From Margaritifera margaritifera (taxonomy: Eukaryota > Mollusca > Bivalvia > Unionida > Margaritiferidae), in NCBI GenBank assembly GCA_029931535.1, contig JAQPZY010001436.1, forward strand, positions 1,887,001 to 1,951,000: 64,000 nt of DNA. The letters are read 5' to 3'. Shown one piece after another: positions 22,909 through 35,200 of the stretch. The notes under the pieces are model-generated. The model made no database searches, had not been told where the DNA came from, and saw only the letters and a program-made list of their open reading frames with translations. Both the position numbers and the translations under genes were made by a program. Each line of letters begins with the position of its first letter. Position 1 is the first letter of the stretch.

Positions 22909-22909
<1 letters not shown>

Positions 22910-22942
<33 letters not shown>
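22910..22942. repeat. (AT)n microsatellite
   Basis: A pure AT dinucleotide run of about 30 bases. Confidence 0.95.
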
Positions 22943-22945
<3 letters not shown>

Positions 22946-23252
22946 GAGACAATGTAAACTGCGTTATCGAAAAAACTTTTATGTGAAATAGTTGATAAGT
23001 ACAGCGCCCGAAAAGTTCTCTGACGAAACTGAATGTTACCGATCTAAATCACATGTGACAATAATGAATGGTACGATAATTGCACAAATATTAATAAATT
23101 CACCAGATTTTACAAAAATGATTTATACACCTTATACATGTAAAACAACATTTTGACTTATTGTTCCACTGAAAAAGTAATGTGGATGATTAAATTTAAG
23201 TTATAAAATGTATAGAATTTAACTAGACATCTTAGCATATGGCTAGTGAAAG

Positions 23253-23770
23253 TAAAAACTGGTTTAAACCATAATGTAGCCACCTAGTGGGTAGAAAGGG
23301 GAGACAACCTGTACGAATTGCTTCCCTTTGTCTATATAATATATAGACAGAATGACGTTTTTCCATCTTTCCAGGAAGGCTGGGTTTGGAAGTAGCAAAG
23401 AAAGTTATAATGTAATGTGATCAGGTAATGTATTTGACAGAGAAAAAATGTTCAGAAGCAATTTTACACCACAGCAGTAGCAGCAGCAGCTACAAGCATT
23501 ACTACTCTACTACTGCTACTACTACTGCTAAAATTATCATTATTAATATTTATAGCAAATTGCCAACTTTTTATATAGCAAATTGCCAACCTTTTGACCA
23601 GTGGTGGCTGGCTTCTGTGTTATGTTTATTTTCATTTTTAAAAAGTGAAGTACGAACATATTGTTATATCATCAGCTGTTAGATTGTTGTAAAAGTAAGT
23701 GCAGTACAAAATCACACTTAAATATACCTTTCAGTGCGTTTAAATAATCACAATATGAAAATATCATTTT
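23253..23770. repeat. Dispersed repeat pair, right members
   Basis: 23253-23440 is the inverted counterpart of 18795-18990, and 23470-23770 is the direct counterpart of 18330-18600. Between the blocks is a CAG/TAC trinucleotide-rich tract (23475-23530). Within the direct block, AGCAAATTGCCAAC is tandemly repeated. Confidence 0.6.
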
Positions 23771-24010
23771 AGAACATTGTAAAATGATCACGGTAAGGGA
23801 GGTATAATTTTCATTTTCACTCTGAACATAGTGGACTTTAATGAATATTTCAAAATAGTGCAGTATTTTAAGCTTTTTTTAATTGAGAGAAGTGGGTCAA
23901 ATATAAAAAGAAAAATAATCTTTTTACCTGATCAGAGAAAGCATTTCCTTAGAATGATGACTTTACGTATTGCAACAAATATATATGCCGTCACAATGTG
24001 TCAGTCAGTA

Positions 24011-25125
24011 CAGTGGTTCTCCTCTTATAAAGCCAGCAGGAAAGTGGCCTTATAAGAGAGGTGGCCTTTCTAGAGCTGGATCACATAGTTGTGAGTAATA
24101 ACTACATATAAAGTATAAAAGGTGTAAGTAATTTTTATACATTTAATATTTTCATTTAAAAATCACAGGAATATTATATGGTTAGGGACTTAATGTGATA
24201 AAACTAATATCAATGTTTGTTTTTTTTAAATATGAATAATCATCAATCGTGGTGCAAAACCACCTTGTAGGTAAATTCTGGGCACAAACATTTGGTTGTA
24301 ACTATCCCTGTACATCCATCGATTCCGTCTTCCCACTCACTGCAGTTGAATGTATATTGATGACGTTATTTGAATCATTCGGACATAAAATTTCTCAGTA
24401 GTGATCAAAGGACTCTCCCTCTTTTCGTTTAGTCTAATTGCTTTCACTTTTCGTTCTAAACTGAGAATGTCTGACGACATTTTGCGACAACTTACTCCTT
24501 TGTGGGCAATAAGTAGTTATCACACGAGATGCAGTGTTTACAAAGGAAGTGAGCTTGTCATGTGATTGACTTCTTTTTTTCTTCCTCGAGTCTGGTACCC
24601 TGTTAAGTACATTTCATAATCTATGAGAGGGAAGGCAGAAAGGCTAACATACCATTTTACTATCTGGCGACCGGATGTCATGCTGACTTGAGCTGAATAA
24701 TGCTGTGCTTCTCAGCGGTTAGCTTTTGTCATCTTGATAATTATCGGTGGTAAAAATTGGCCATTTATTATCAAAGTTACAAATGCTAACATCTAAGCAA
24801 CACATGGCAGTAAGGATAATCGGATTGCTTACCTCTTAGTATGGATTAAAGTTACTTTATCGGCATGTTGGAACAAATATCAATGTGTTGAGTTGAGAAA
24901 TTAACAAATATTAACGAGATTTTAATCTGTAAACAACCATTATGTGGCCCTTGCGAGGGGTAAATTTGACCATTTTTGCACTAAAATACCGGCACCTGGT
25001 CCTGTTAGAAGGGGTGTCCATCCTTGAGGGGTACTTTTGAACACAAACTCATTAGTGCCAATGGATTGTGGCCGTATAAAGCGGGTGGCCGCTGGTCAGG
25101 GGGCCATTCAAGAGGGGGACCACTG
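24011..25125 (-). mobile_element. Pogo/Tigger-type element, internally deleted (1115 bp)
   Basis: TIRs CAGTGGTTCTCCTCTTATAA and its inverted partner ending AAGAGGGGGACCACTG, with TA directly on both sides. On the minus strand a frame starts at 24480 (MSSDILSLERKVKAIRL, then KRESP and EKF). It resembles the N-terminal HTH of Tigger transposases and decays near 24370. No DDE core was found, so this is a non-autonomous derivative. Confidence 0.8.
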
Positions 25126-25904
25126 TATTCACTTTCGGGGTGGAACAGTACACCACTGCTGCATATCGATACAATTCACAATACACAGCCTATGATACGG
25201 TACATTATTGATACACAATTTTATGGTCTTTTCATTTTTAGAAGGTCTGTGAGTGTTAGGGTGGTACCATTTTTTTTGTGTTGGCATATTGGTTGTATTT
25301 CCAGTATGTAGATTACAGACAGACGTATACTTATAATCTGTTCATATGCCATTCTCATCCTTGACAAGATAAAAACTATACTTCCAAACAGACTGTTAGT
25401 TGTCAATGATTTTAACTCAACCGTTTAGGCCATTTCAGGTTGCTCCATTTTATCAGATGCAGGGCTGATCTTGGTCACCACGCTTTTTTGTTTTGCACTG
25501 CATGAATGCTTTAAAAACATCTTATTGCCAATTTCATGTCTTCGCTTAAATTTCGAAGGCATTACATTGTTATCTTCAAAACAGCAGAAACAGTGCAATT
25601 TCCTTGTGCAAGGAAAATCTTATCTACAACAAGTCCGAGTGTGGGAGCAGAGATGAATAACAACCAAATCCTTCACATTGTACTTCCTGCAGATGGAATT
25701 AAAACAACTCCCGCAGCCACAGACACTGGTTTCTGTCAGTGAAAAAGGAAATTATTGACAACACCCACTCCTCTTCTACAAATTAACCAGGTGACTATAA
25801 CTTTTGGGTTTGGAATCTGCCCACTTGCCGATTCTGTGCTCATTTTTTCTATCCCGTCGGCACATTCAGTCGTTGATTACATATATCAGCATAAAAGGAG
25901 ACAT

Positions 25905-26115
25905 TCCAAGCTTTGTATCTATTTGGATTGAGTTCGGATGCCAATACTTCCGGTGTGTCATGTAGTGAATAAGCTACAGTAGTTCTGATTGGTGGTTATT
26001 GTTTTACCCTGGACTTGAAGAAACAATAACCACCAATCAGAATTGAATGTAATGTATTTCACTGTGATATATGCCGGAAGTGTGGCCCAAAAATTTGATC
26101 CAAGTAGACAAGACG
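25905..26115. repeat. Fold-back (inverted repeat) element
   Basis: A central perfect stem of 22 bases (TTCTGATTGGTGGTTATTGTTT and its complement) around a 16-base loop near 26005-26020. Imperfect pairing extends outward through ACTTCCGG to CTATTTGGAT, giving arms of roughly 95 bases. No coding sequence. Confidence 0.8.
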
Positions 26116-28551
26116 CGAATTAACAGAAAAACTTTGCGTAAAAGTGGTTACTAAATGATGAGTAAAGTACTTAAATCATACATGGGAAACAAATCTGGAA
26201 TGTCTTCCTTATGTTGATATATGTTATCAGTGGCTGAACATATTGATGGGATAAAATAATCAGCATGGAATTGGCAGGGGGGGATTTCAAGCCACATGAG
26301 TTAGTCACCTTGTGTTTGTTAATTTGTAGAAGGCGAGTGGGTGTTATCAATAGTTTTATCTTTTTTACTGACATAAATTAGTGCATGTGCCTGCTACAGC
26401 TGTCTCAGATGAATTTTCAATTTAATGAATAAAAAGGTAAATGACTAATAATTATTCACGACTGTGGAAGAATAAAGTGACTTGTGTAGGGTAAGTATCA
26501 TTTTGCATAGATTCTTCACCTCTTGTATCAATATGGGTATTGATATGGAAAAAGTATCGATATATCGATTAATCATTTCACCCCTAACGCACATGACATC
26601 ACAGAATGTTAAATCAGCTGTAGACCCCATGCTTTGTCTCTTTCCCAGGTTTTCAATTTACTGAGTCAAATTTAAAGTTTTTTAAAGTGACATTTGTAAA
26701 GAAAGCAGCACACAATAAACATTAGTATTTACAAATGCAGTGTTTCAGCTAGGATCCCAAGGGTAGGGGGCACTGTGTCCCCCATCCTGTAAATTTGGAG
26801 GACATACCGTGTTTTAAAGATACAAAGGAAAATTTTTATATAGTACTTAATGCACTAGTGCTATAAAGGTTAGATGTTCTCATTGGCTTTCACAGTGTTG
26901 CCAGCTAAGTTTGTTGGCTGCACTTTACTATCATCTTTTCCTTGGACACTTACATTATTGTAATAAATGTTTTATTAAGTGCTCAAGTAAATCATGAAAA
27001 CATTAACATGTTTGAATATCTGGTTAACCTGAAATGAGCTGTACTATGGATTTATTTCTGCTCTGGATCATGCTGTCATTTAACTTTAGTGTTCACTCAT
27101 TATCCACCAGCATTTATTATATTAATTCCTATTATTTTTGGAATTAGCTTTCTTTTCAAATTAATGAATCATTGTCTGAATGAAACATTGTACATTGCAT
27201 ACATTTTGTTCCGTTTGTCATTAATTCAACCTCAGAATAAATTCAATTTGCATCACCATAGGTGTGTCTTCAGCCTCGAAAATGTTACTCCAGCAGTCAT
27301 CAAAGACTTTAGATTGCAACTTGGCAGACTACCACAAACCTTGAATGCTTTGATTGCCAAATATGTTGTTTTAAATGGATATTAATTGCCATCTTACAGT
27401 TTTTATAACCTTTAGTGAATTTTGCCATTGCTAGTGTAATATAGATGTGGATAGACATGCTCTAAAAATATGTAGTAGGATCATTTTTTTTTATCTTGAA
27501 AAATTGCACCTAGGAGGTGCACAAGGATCAAGATTTGGGGGACATCGGACAAAAAATTGTGCGAAAGCCATGATCACACACTCAATGTGCAAAACTCCAA
27601 ATGTAAATTTAAGCTATATTGATTTGAAAGTGTAAAGACCATTTCTTGTAGGTTTCTTTTAATTTTCTTGTTATTATGATTATTATTATGATGATGATAA
27701 TGATCATTATTATTAATATTATTATTGAAAACTACAGTACATCGCTTTGGCATATCGTGAACGAATTCATCAAGTCTCCTTGATGATCTCTCACTTCTCC
27801 TGTATGACCTTGAGGGAGAAGTGACTTATCCCTATTTAGGTAGCCTAGGATGTTTCTTTGGTTGTTTTCTTTTGTTGGTTTTAATGGCACTTTTAACACA
27901 TTATTGGCTAGGATACACTGAGGCAGTCTAGGATGGACTCTGTTAGACTCAACTTAAAACTGATGTCTGATTGGTTGGAATCATTTAATGTTAAACCATT
28001 TAAAAGTGACAGTTTTGAGAACAGTCTGAGTATGAGCATGAGAATAATTTTAAAATCATGGGACCAGTTATTGATTTCTGAAGTTATTCCATTCCTGCAC
28101 CAAGATTGAGATCCACAAGAGCTGATACTTTAACACAGCAATGTCCGATCCCATATGGCAAGGTTCACATAAGATGTCTTATATTAGCAGGTGATACATA
28201 CGATAAATTGGTTATCCAGAACACCAAAACTAAACCATAAAACATGTTGAGGAGTGGAACAAGATTCCTTTGGCCACAGTGCATGGTAGTCATACCCAGT
28301 ATTAGTGTATACTGTTTATGTTGACAGAATTGTGATGTTGGGCTTTAGTTTCACATGTTGCTATTTTAAAGTACCTCAGTATAGATTGAAATTGACTTGA
28401 AATGTTATTTTACTGAGTTCAGCGATATAACTTGTTGGATATTAGGTGAGAATCTGTTGTTGCATCCTTTTGTGTCAGTTATTATCCAGTATTATGGTGA
28501 TGTAGATTTTGTAACCTTTCTTAATTCCAGTGACTTCATTGTCTTTTTCAG
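26116..28551. other. Intron 3, 3' part
   Basis: AT-rich sequence with an ATT/ATG trinucleotide-rich tract at 27668-27726. No gene or transposon end is recognised. The frame at 27089-27385 matches no family I know. Confidence 0.35.
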
Positions 28552-28770
28552 TTTGAAGAGTGCGAGAAGATTCCTGATGGTCACGGTACGAAAATCCCTT
28601 GTCTTGTAGAGCACATGGATGAGCCGGGCATCACACCAAACTGTCGCCAGTACCTTACAAGGATGGCTACCATTGTATTCAGTGACTACAGACTTATTTA
28701 CAAATTTGCGGATGCGTGTAATAGTGACATACAGAAGTTCTTTTGTGGCAGATTAGAAGATTCAGAGAGG
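28552..28770 (+). CDS. GLG1: GLG1 exon 4
   Basis: 73 codons between GTCTTTTTCAG and GTAAATT, phase 0 at both ends. It holds the end of the first Cys-rich unit (FEECEK, then IPCLVEH) and the start of the next (PNCRQYLTRM, then IVFSDYRLIYKFADAC, DIQKFFCG). The Cys spacing and the FSDYRL segment are characteristic of GLG1 repeats. The last residues (LEDSER) join directly to exon 5. Confidence 0.92.
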
Positions 28771-29844
28771 GTAAATTATTATTTTTTAAAATTTATTTAT
28801 CTATTATAAACATGGATGCTTGTATGGTGTTCTTTATCCTGTCAACCAAATTTTCTCAGTACAATTTACTTTTCACACTGTGGATATTATCACTTAAATG
28901 TTTAGGTAATTTTTTCAGATTTTGTTTCTTATTTAGTTATGAAACAAAGTATGCATATACCTCCTTTGCAGAACTTCACCACTGTACAAATTAGGTCAAT
29001 GTAACCTACTTGTCATACTTCAGTAAGTATTCATACTCTTTATGTTAGGTAAGTTTCTCTAGCACTGTTGTTTGGACAGATATGAAGTTTGATATGTGAA
29101 TGCATCCTGAGAAGTACTACACCAATAGCTCACTTTGACCTAACTTTTTACACTTAATTGACCATTTAAACCTTACATGTTTGGGTCAGTTTATGTGACA
29201 CTGATATTTGTATAGTCACTAAACTTAGTAAATTTCAGATATAACGAAGCCTAAGTAACTAAAAAAATCATATACATTACAGTATATATCCAAATTTTTT
29301 TATAACTAATGTAAAATAGTTTATGAAACATTCTAAGAGACCTTGCAATATGCTTTGTAATATACAATATATTGTTAACATTCAATGTCATTATAAACAG
29401 AGTTTAGTGTATGTGCATGCATCCTGAGGAACACTACACAGTATGCCCAAAGTAGGTCACAATGTTTGCCACTTCACTCACTTGTATAGCCTTTGCATTT
29501 AGGTCGGTTTCTCTTACACTTTTATTTGTACAGTCATGAAAATTGCTATGTGCATACATCTTGATGAGTACTACTCCACCACACCCAAGTAGGTCACTGT
29601 GTTCTATATGTCCCACCTAGTATGTCTACATCATCAGTTAATATAGATCATCATGGGCATTGAATAAAACAAACCTCTTTTGTCAACTTAAATATGAATA
29701 GTCTGGCTTTGCCATTATCTAACCATGCCAATTCTTAAATTTACATGTTTTGCCTCAGCTACACATTTTCTTCACCAGCTTTTAACTTGCCTCTCAAACA
29801 AATGCATGTATCTGTGTAACTTTTTTCATAAAATACTCAAGGTA
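28771..29844. repeat. Intron 4 start with decayed repeat units
   Basis: A degenerate motif of the form GCATGCATCCTGATGAGTACTAC recurs near 29098, 29415 and 29550, each followed by a GTAGGTCAC-like block. It recurs again in intron 5 near 37935 and 38187. The units are too diverged to define a period. Confidence 0.4.
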
Positions 29845-30050
29845 AAGATTTCCCTCATTATAACACAGTAGTTGGGGTCCATAACCGCCGACCATGTTAG
29901 GTATTGAACAGTGATATAATATTTACCACAGTATGTACTGAATCACAATATATTGAGAATAGCATTATATACCGTACCATGGTATAGTGGGAATGATCAG
30001 AGTTTATTAAGTAATGGTGTTTTGAAAAGGAAATAAAGATATAACATTAA

Positions 30051-30833
30051 CTCATTCAGCCCCAGAACTGTTATCAGTAGCACTGCTGCTATGCCCCAGC
30101 AGCACTAAGCTGTGTCTAGCTGCTTGTGCCCCAGAGAGTTTTTACCTATTTAGAAAATTTTGTAAACATCATGCACATGTATTCATTCTTACCTTAATTT
30201 CCCTTCTTATACCCAATAAAAATCCATGAAATTTTCACCAATTGTTCCAAATAAATTTGTCTACACAGTCATGTATTTTTTAAGCAATTTGTCCACTAAA
30301 ATCATCGGTTTGGAAAGACCAAAGATGATCATTCCAGTTTACAGATCCGCAAGAACTGTATCGTCGTCTTCTGACAATTCAATCTCAGAAACTTCTATGT
30401 CCGAGTCTAAATCTCGTAAAATATCCAACTGCCGAACATATCTTTTCTCTGCTTGCTCAATATTTTCGAGATCAAACCCGAATAATTCCTCGTTTTCGCT
30501 CTCATAAAATATCACTCAAGTCCGCCATTGTTTACGATTTTTCATGAATGAAACACGTGTAGTAATACTGCTCTCAATTAGTAACCTTGGCTTATGAATA
30601 ATTCAAATTTACACAAACGAAAGTAAAATCATTTCTGATTGGTTTATTATCGTCATATTCTTGGAAAAAACCCAATTGTAACCAATCAGAGACGTTGTTA
30701 CTAACACACATTCACCACGACTGTAGACGAGATCGGCCATTGAATGCAGTAAGCAAACCACGATTACAGGCGGGATCGGCCATTGAATGCAGAAAACGGA
30801 TCACGCCTATAGGTGGGATCGGGGCCGAATGAG
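30051..30833 (-). mobile_element. piggyBac-type non-autonomous element
   Basis: TIRs CTCATTCAGCCCC and GGGGCCGAATGAG (12 of 13 paired), with TTAA exactly on both sides (30047-30050 and 30834-30837). TTAA duplication is the hallmark of piggyBac. Near the right end, GATCGGCCATTGAATGCAG occurs twice as a subterminal direct repeat. The interior retains only the start of a transposase frame on the minus strand. Confidence 0.85.
30339..30528 (-). pseudogene. piggyBac transposase N-terminal remnant
   Basis: Starts at 30528 (MADLSDIL), meets a TGA, and continues in a shifted frame with an acidic stretch (ESENEELFGFD, later DSDIEVSEIELSEDDD) to a stop at 30339. Acidic N-termini are usual in piggyBac transposases. 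The DDD catalytic domain is missing. The family is inferred mainly from the TTAA/TIR context. Confidence 0.6.
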
Positions 30834-31122
30834 TTAAGCTTCAGGTTGTGTTTTTTTAACCCATGTTGTTATACATTGGTGTGATTTTCATCATGGGGTC
30901 CATAATGGTATGATTTTTGTCATGGGGTCCATAGTGGTACTGCGTTATATCCAGAATCGTGTTATAACGAGGGAAAGCTGTATATTTTAGGACATGTGAA
31001 TGAAGTAGTCGAGCTAATTTCTCCATTGAATATATTACTGGATTACATTAACATTAACAGTGATTTTAGTGCATAAACACTGCTACCATTTGAATCCAGA
31101 CCTCCCATAAAGACATTTGTTG

Positions 31123-31714
31123 TTTGTTCAGAACAGTATCATGAATGATACCTGTGTCTGTAGCTCATTGAATTTTCACATGAGCATCTCCAAATGTAGC
31201 TCAAATTACCAAATTCGTTTCGGACATGAATGATTTCAACACCATACAGAGCAACACCACTCATTCTATACATGCTGGAAAAGAGTGGTTTGTGTGCTTG
31301 TAATCTCCCATGTTGGTACTGAAGTTATGGTAGAGTCCATTTTTTGTATAGGTCTGAGCAGTCATGGGAGCTGTCATGTGTCACATGTTTACAAACATCG
31401 TGTACTCCAGTTATTAGATGAATCATATCATAAACAGATATTACAGAAAATTTTTAATTAGTTTAAAGAAAACTAGATGATGCAGACCATATTTGTTCAC
31501 CTGTAGCACACAACCACTCCCATAACTGCTCAGTCCTGTATCAAAAATGGACTCTTACATAACTTCAGGACTAACATGGCAGATTACATGTACACAGACC
31601 ACTATTTTTCAGCATGTATCGAATTAGGAAATTTTATCTACATTTTGAGATGCTCACATGAAAATTCACTGAGCTACAGATGTGGTTATCATTCACAATG
31701 CTGAGCTGAACAAA
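31123..31714. repeat. Large imperfect inverted repeat (arms of about 230-270 bp)
   Basis: The left arm (31123 to about 31395) and right arm (about 31487-31714) are reverse complements. Shared landmarks include TTTGTTCAG, GAATTTTCACATGAGCATCT, CAGCATGTAT, GTAATCTCCCATGTTGG, GAGTCCATTTTT and CTGAGCAGTCATGGGAG. The left arm has about 60 extra bases. The spacer is about 90 bases. No coding sequence. Confidence 0.85.
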
Positions 31715-32091
31715 CTGTAGTCTTTCCTGTCTATATATCATTTAGACAATGATAATATTATCTATGGGAACAAACTCTTCCAAGACACTGTTTATTATTA
31801 CTTCCACTTGCCACCACTAGGTAGCCACCTGTATACCGTATCTTATTTAGTTTAAGCTTTCGCTGTGATATGATCAACATTGCATCACATCGTCTCTAGA
31901 TATCCTTCAGAATTCATCTTTGATTCTACCCATCCGCCTGTAAAGTCAGCATAGTATTGATTATGGTTACTTTAAGAGATTGGTAACTATTTTTAGCTCT
32001 ACAGGTCATAGACCAGAAGAGCTTCTTGTCCATCGTCCAATGTCCGTCCATCTGTTAGCACAAGTTTGTTATTGCTACTCCTCCTAAACTA

Positions 32092-33693
32092 CTGTAGTAT
32101 CGATTATTTTCATGGGTCTCAATTTTCATGGTTTTGTAAAAAAAAAAAAAAGACATTTTTGTGGGTGCTTAAATTCGTGGTTTGGCCTGTCAAAGTTTGC
32201 ATATTTTTAGGTATTTAATTTCATGAATTAACCTCTACAAATACCCCAATTAAAGAAAACAAAAGTACAAAACTATGCCGACAACAAACGTTGTGCGCTT
32301 CTCTGCTTAAAACAATACTACCACCTATATGGGCACAAATCAAACATTTGTCAAGATCAATCACTTACAATCAAAATCAAAAGGGAGTCAACATAGCCAA
32401 CAACACTAAGCTAATTGGTTATTAAAGTATATGCATATGATCTCTTCCTTAAAACACTGTCCATAAAGTTGCACCATCAGGACCTTCTGACAACCATGGT
32501 GTTAACAGAGTAACTTAAGAGTAGTAAAATTCAACATAGATCCCTGTCAGTTTGGATAATGTCATCGTTCCACATGTGAACCAAACACGTGACTAGAAGT
32601 CCCTTGCTAAATGCAATTTGCAAGCAGTGTCAACATTTGATGTGTTCAGAGCCCATCAAAGTGCAAAGATGCTAACTAAATTGAAAAACAATGGAATTAC
32701 TCCTTTGTTTGAGCCTGCCTCATTTATGAACGAACTTCAACCACTAAACTTCAGAATAAATAAAGATGACAAAGAAGAATTAAAATCACATTTCCCCAAC
32801 TGGTATGCTAAAGAGGGAAAAGGAAGATGTCACTGATGAAGATCAGTGTACTGTATTAGTGGACCTTAAAACCATGTCAATCAAGCCAATTCATGCTGAA
32901 TGGATAATTCCAGTTCACACAAAAATGTATGAAAGATCAGACCTAATTACCTGTGGCTTTGAGAATGCAGGACTTGTTTAATTCAACAATTTCAGGATTA
33001 TTTATCAGACAAACATTTGTGTGTATCAGCAGACTTGATTGACACGATGTTGATTCATTGGTTTTGTCTGAAAATCAGTGAGGTGTGAGCTTCAATACTC
33101 TGCTGTAAGTAGTGTAATTGTGCTTCAAGCAATAGTTCTAGTATTTTACAATCATATTGTTCATTGAGATTAAGCATGCATGGATAAAATGAAAGATACT
33201 TTCACAAGGATTTACATTTTTTTTACAACAGTTTTACTTGAATGAAGAATCGATTGGAATAAGTATTAAATCTGATTTTCATATACTGGTATCATTTATT
33301 TTTCTTTCTTTGATTGTCAGTAATACTAGTGTTTGAATACCTTATGCTTTTTCTCATTTCTCTCTATCCCTACTTATGTCACAACATATCAATTTAAGGC
33401 AGTGCCTGATCCTGTATAGATATGTGTGCATTAAAACAATATAAAATATTTCATAATTCAGTTTTTTAAAGGGAAAATGTTAAAGGTAATATTTTATTAC
33501 CAGATTACAGAAATGATGTTGATTTATCAAAAAACCTGTTGATCTCTGGGAATGAAACACGGTAAGAAAATGGAGGGCATCATCATCATATGTTTATATG
33601 TGGTTAATTTTTCATTGGGTCTTTGAATTTGTGGTTCAGGGCAACAACAAAATCCACGAAATTGGTACCCCACAAAAATTAATGATACTACGG
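32092..33693 (+). mobile_element. Pogo/Tigger element with transposase 3' half (1602 bp)
   Basis: Ends CTGTAGTATCGATTATTTTC and, inverted, CCGTAGTATCATTAATTTTT, with TA on both sides. Deleting it restores the host repeat (..AAACTAC/TTG..). The plus-strand frame at 32618-32836 has TFDVFRAH, then LTKLKNNGI, LQPLNFRINK and FPNWYAKE, which is the C-terminal part of a pogo DDE domain. In a shifted frame, IKPIHAEWI and LITCGFENAGL follow before a stop near 32981. The HTH and the first catalytic Asp residues were not found. Confidence 0.82.
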
Positions 33694-34172
33694 TACTTGA
33701 AGGATTTCCATAAAACCCTACACGCACATTCATCCCAAAATCTAGTTGTTCCGACATGAAAATGGTGCTGATCTGATGTCCAATATGGCCACCACAACAG
33801 CCATCTTGAAAATCTTGTTATCGCTATTCCTCCTGACCAGAGAGTCATATCAGCATGGGGTTTTCACCAGAAGACTTCTTCTGATGTCTAGTTGGTTCTA
33901 AATGAAAATGGTGCCGTTTGGACATCCAGTATGCCACCATGGTGGCCATCCTGAAAATCTTGTTATTTCTACTCCATGTGAATGGATGGTCATATCAAAA
34001 TGGGGTTTTCACTAAAAGACTTCCTATGATGTCTAGTTGCTCCTAAATGACAATATGGTCAATCCGATGTCCAATATGGCCGCCACAGTAGCTATCTTGA
34101 AAATCTTGTTATTGCTACTCCTAAACAGAAAGTCATATTTACATTGGGTTTTCACCAGAAAACTAATTATCA

Positions 34173-35200
34173 TACAGTCCTACCTGTTTATGTCAACATC
34201 CTCGGGCACGAGGCAATGTTGTTGACATAAGCGGATGTCAAGATAAGTGTTGGGGGAGGGGTTGGTGGTGAAAAAAGCAATTTTTCTTTGACCCACATAC
34301 AACACAAGCAAAATTTGTCTGTGAGGGGTGACATGTCGTCAGTGAGTAGGATTTACATTTTGAGAAAATAAACAATGGAGATTTTGAGTAAATGAAGACA
34401 AAACTAGAGTGAAATGCACTTTAATATTGATAACTTAAATTTTTTTTACCTTTATGTAATAAAATCCATAATGCGTTAAGTACATGTACCGGTATGTGAA
34501 AAATCCATGAATTCAAGTATAGGTCACATGTTAGACAATTCATGTATCGGTCACATCCTGTTAGAAAACACATTTATAAAAAAATGGTAGTACTTATTTG
34601 ATCTATATTTCTATATCCCATTGTCAACCAACATGTGTGATGAAATAATTAATTACGATATTCATTGTTGCCAGTAGCATGTGGCTGTATAGTTGTTATT
34701 TACATGTATGCTACATGTACTTAAATTGGCCTAGATTTTGGTCTGTAATCATCTTACTGAGGCTACCAAGGGGATGAGGCTATTCATAGGGAAATGAAAA
34801 CCTGTCAACAAGTTATGAATTCTCTCTGATCACAAAACATTCAGTGACATTTAAAAAAGTCACTGATCACTTTGGAAAATGCAACAATTGATCAGATTCA
34901 GTTGCTTTTATTCAAGTTTGATGATGGCTTCCTTTGATGAATAGTGCATTGTTTTTATTGAAGATTGTAGCCGACTTGCTTTGATGAAGGGTGCATGCGT
35001 TATAGAAGTTGCTGCGAAAGGCCAACTTTGGAGGACCAAATGAATGCCTGTTTGTTAATCTGACAGCAAGATTAAAGCCTGGTACCATCATCAGATTATT
35101 GTAGAACAAAGTATGGGTCAAAACTGGCAGCTTGTTGACATAAATGATCAGAAAACAAAGGATTTGCTCAAGCTGGGATGTAGGGCTTCTGTTGACATAT
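34173..35200 (-). mobile_element. Decayed pogo-like insertion in the repeat array
   Basis: Starts after TA with CAGTCCTACCTGTTTATGTC. Near the other end is TGTTGACATA, an inverted match to TATGTCAACA. The interior shares sequence with the elements at 38574 and 57798 (AAGACAAAACYAG.GT, AATCCATAATG, AATTCAAGTATAGGTCACAT). The exact right boundary is uncertain. Sequence on both sides belongs to the tandem-core element. Confidence 0.5.

Larger units (their letters stand above)
29845..30980. mobile_element. Pogo-like TIR element carrying a nested piggyBac insertion
   Basis: Ends AAGATTTCCCTCATTATAAC and, inverted, CAGCTTTCCCTCGTTATAAC. Each is flanked by TA. Similarity extends to the GGGGTCCATA blocks. 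Removing the 783-bp piggyBac insert and one TTAA leaves about 350 bp with no coding capacity, so the host was a MITE. Confidence 0.75.

Noticed and set aside
30226..30507. Plus-strand 93-codon Ser-rich frame
   Set aside because: It is the antisense of the piggyBac acidic N-terminal region, which makes better biological sense on the minus strand.
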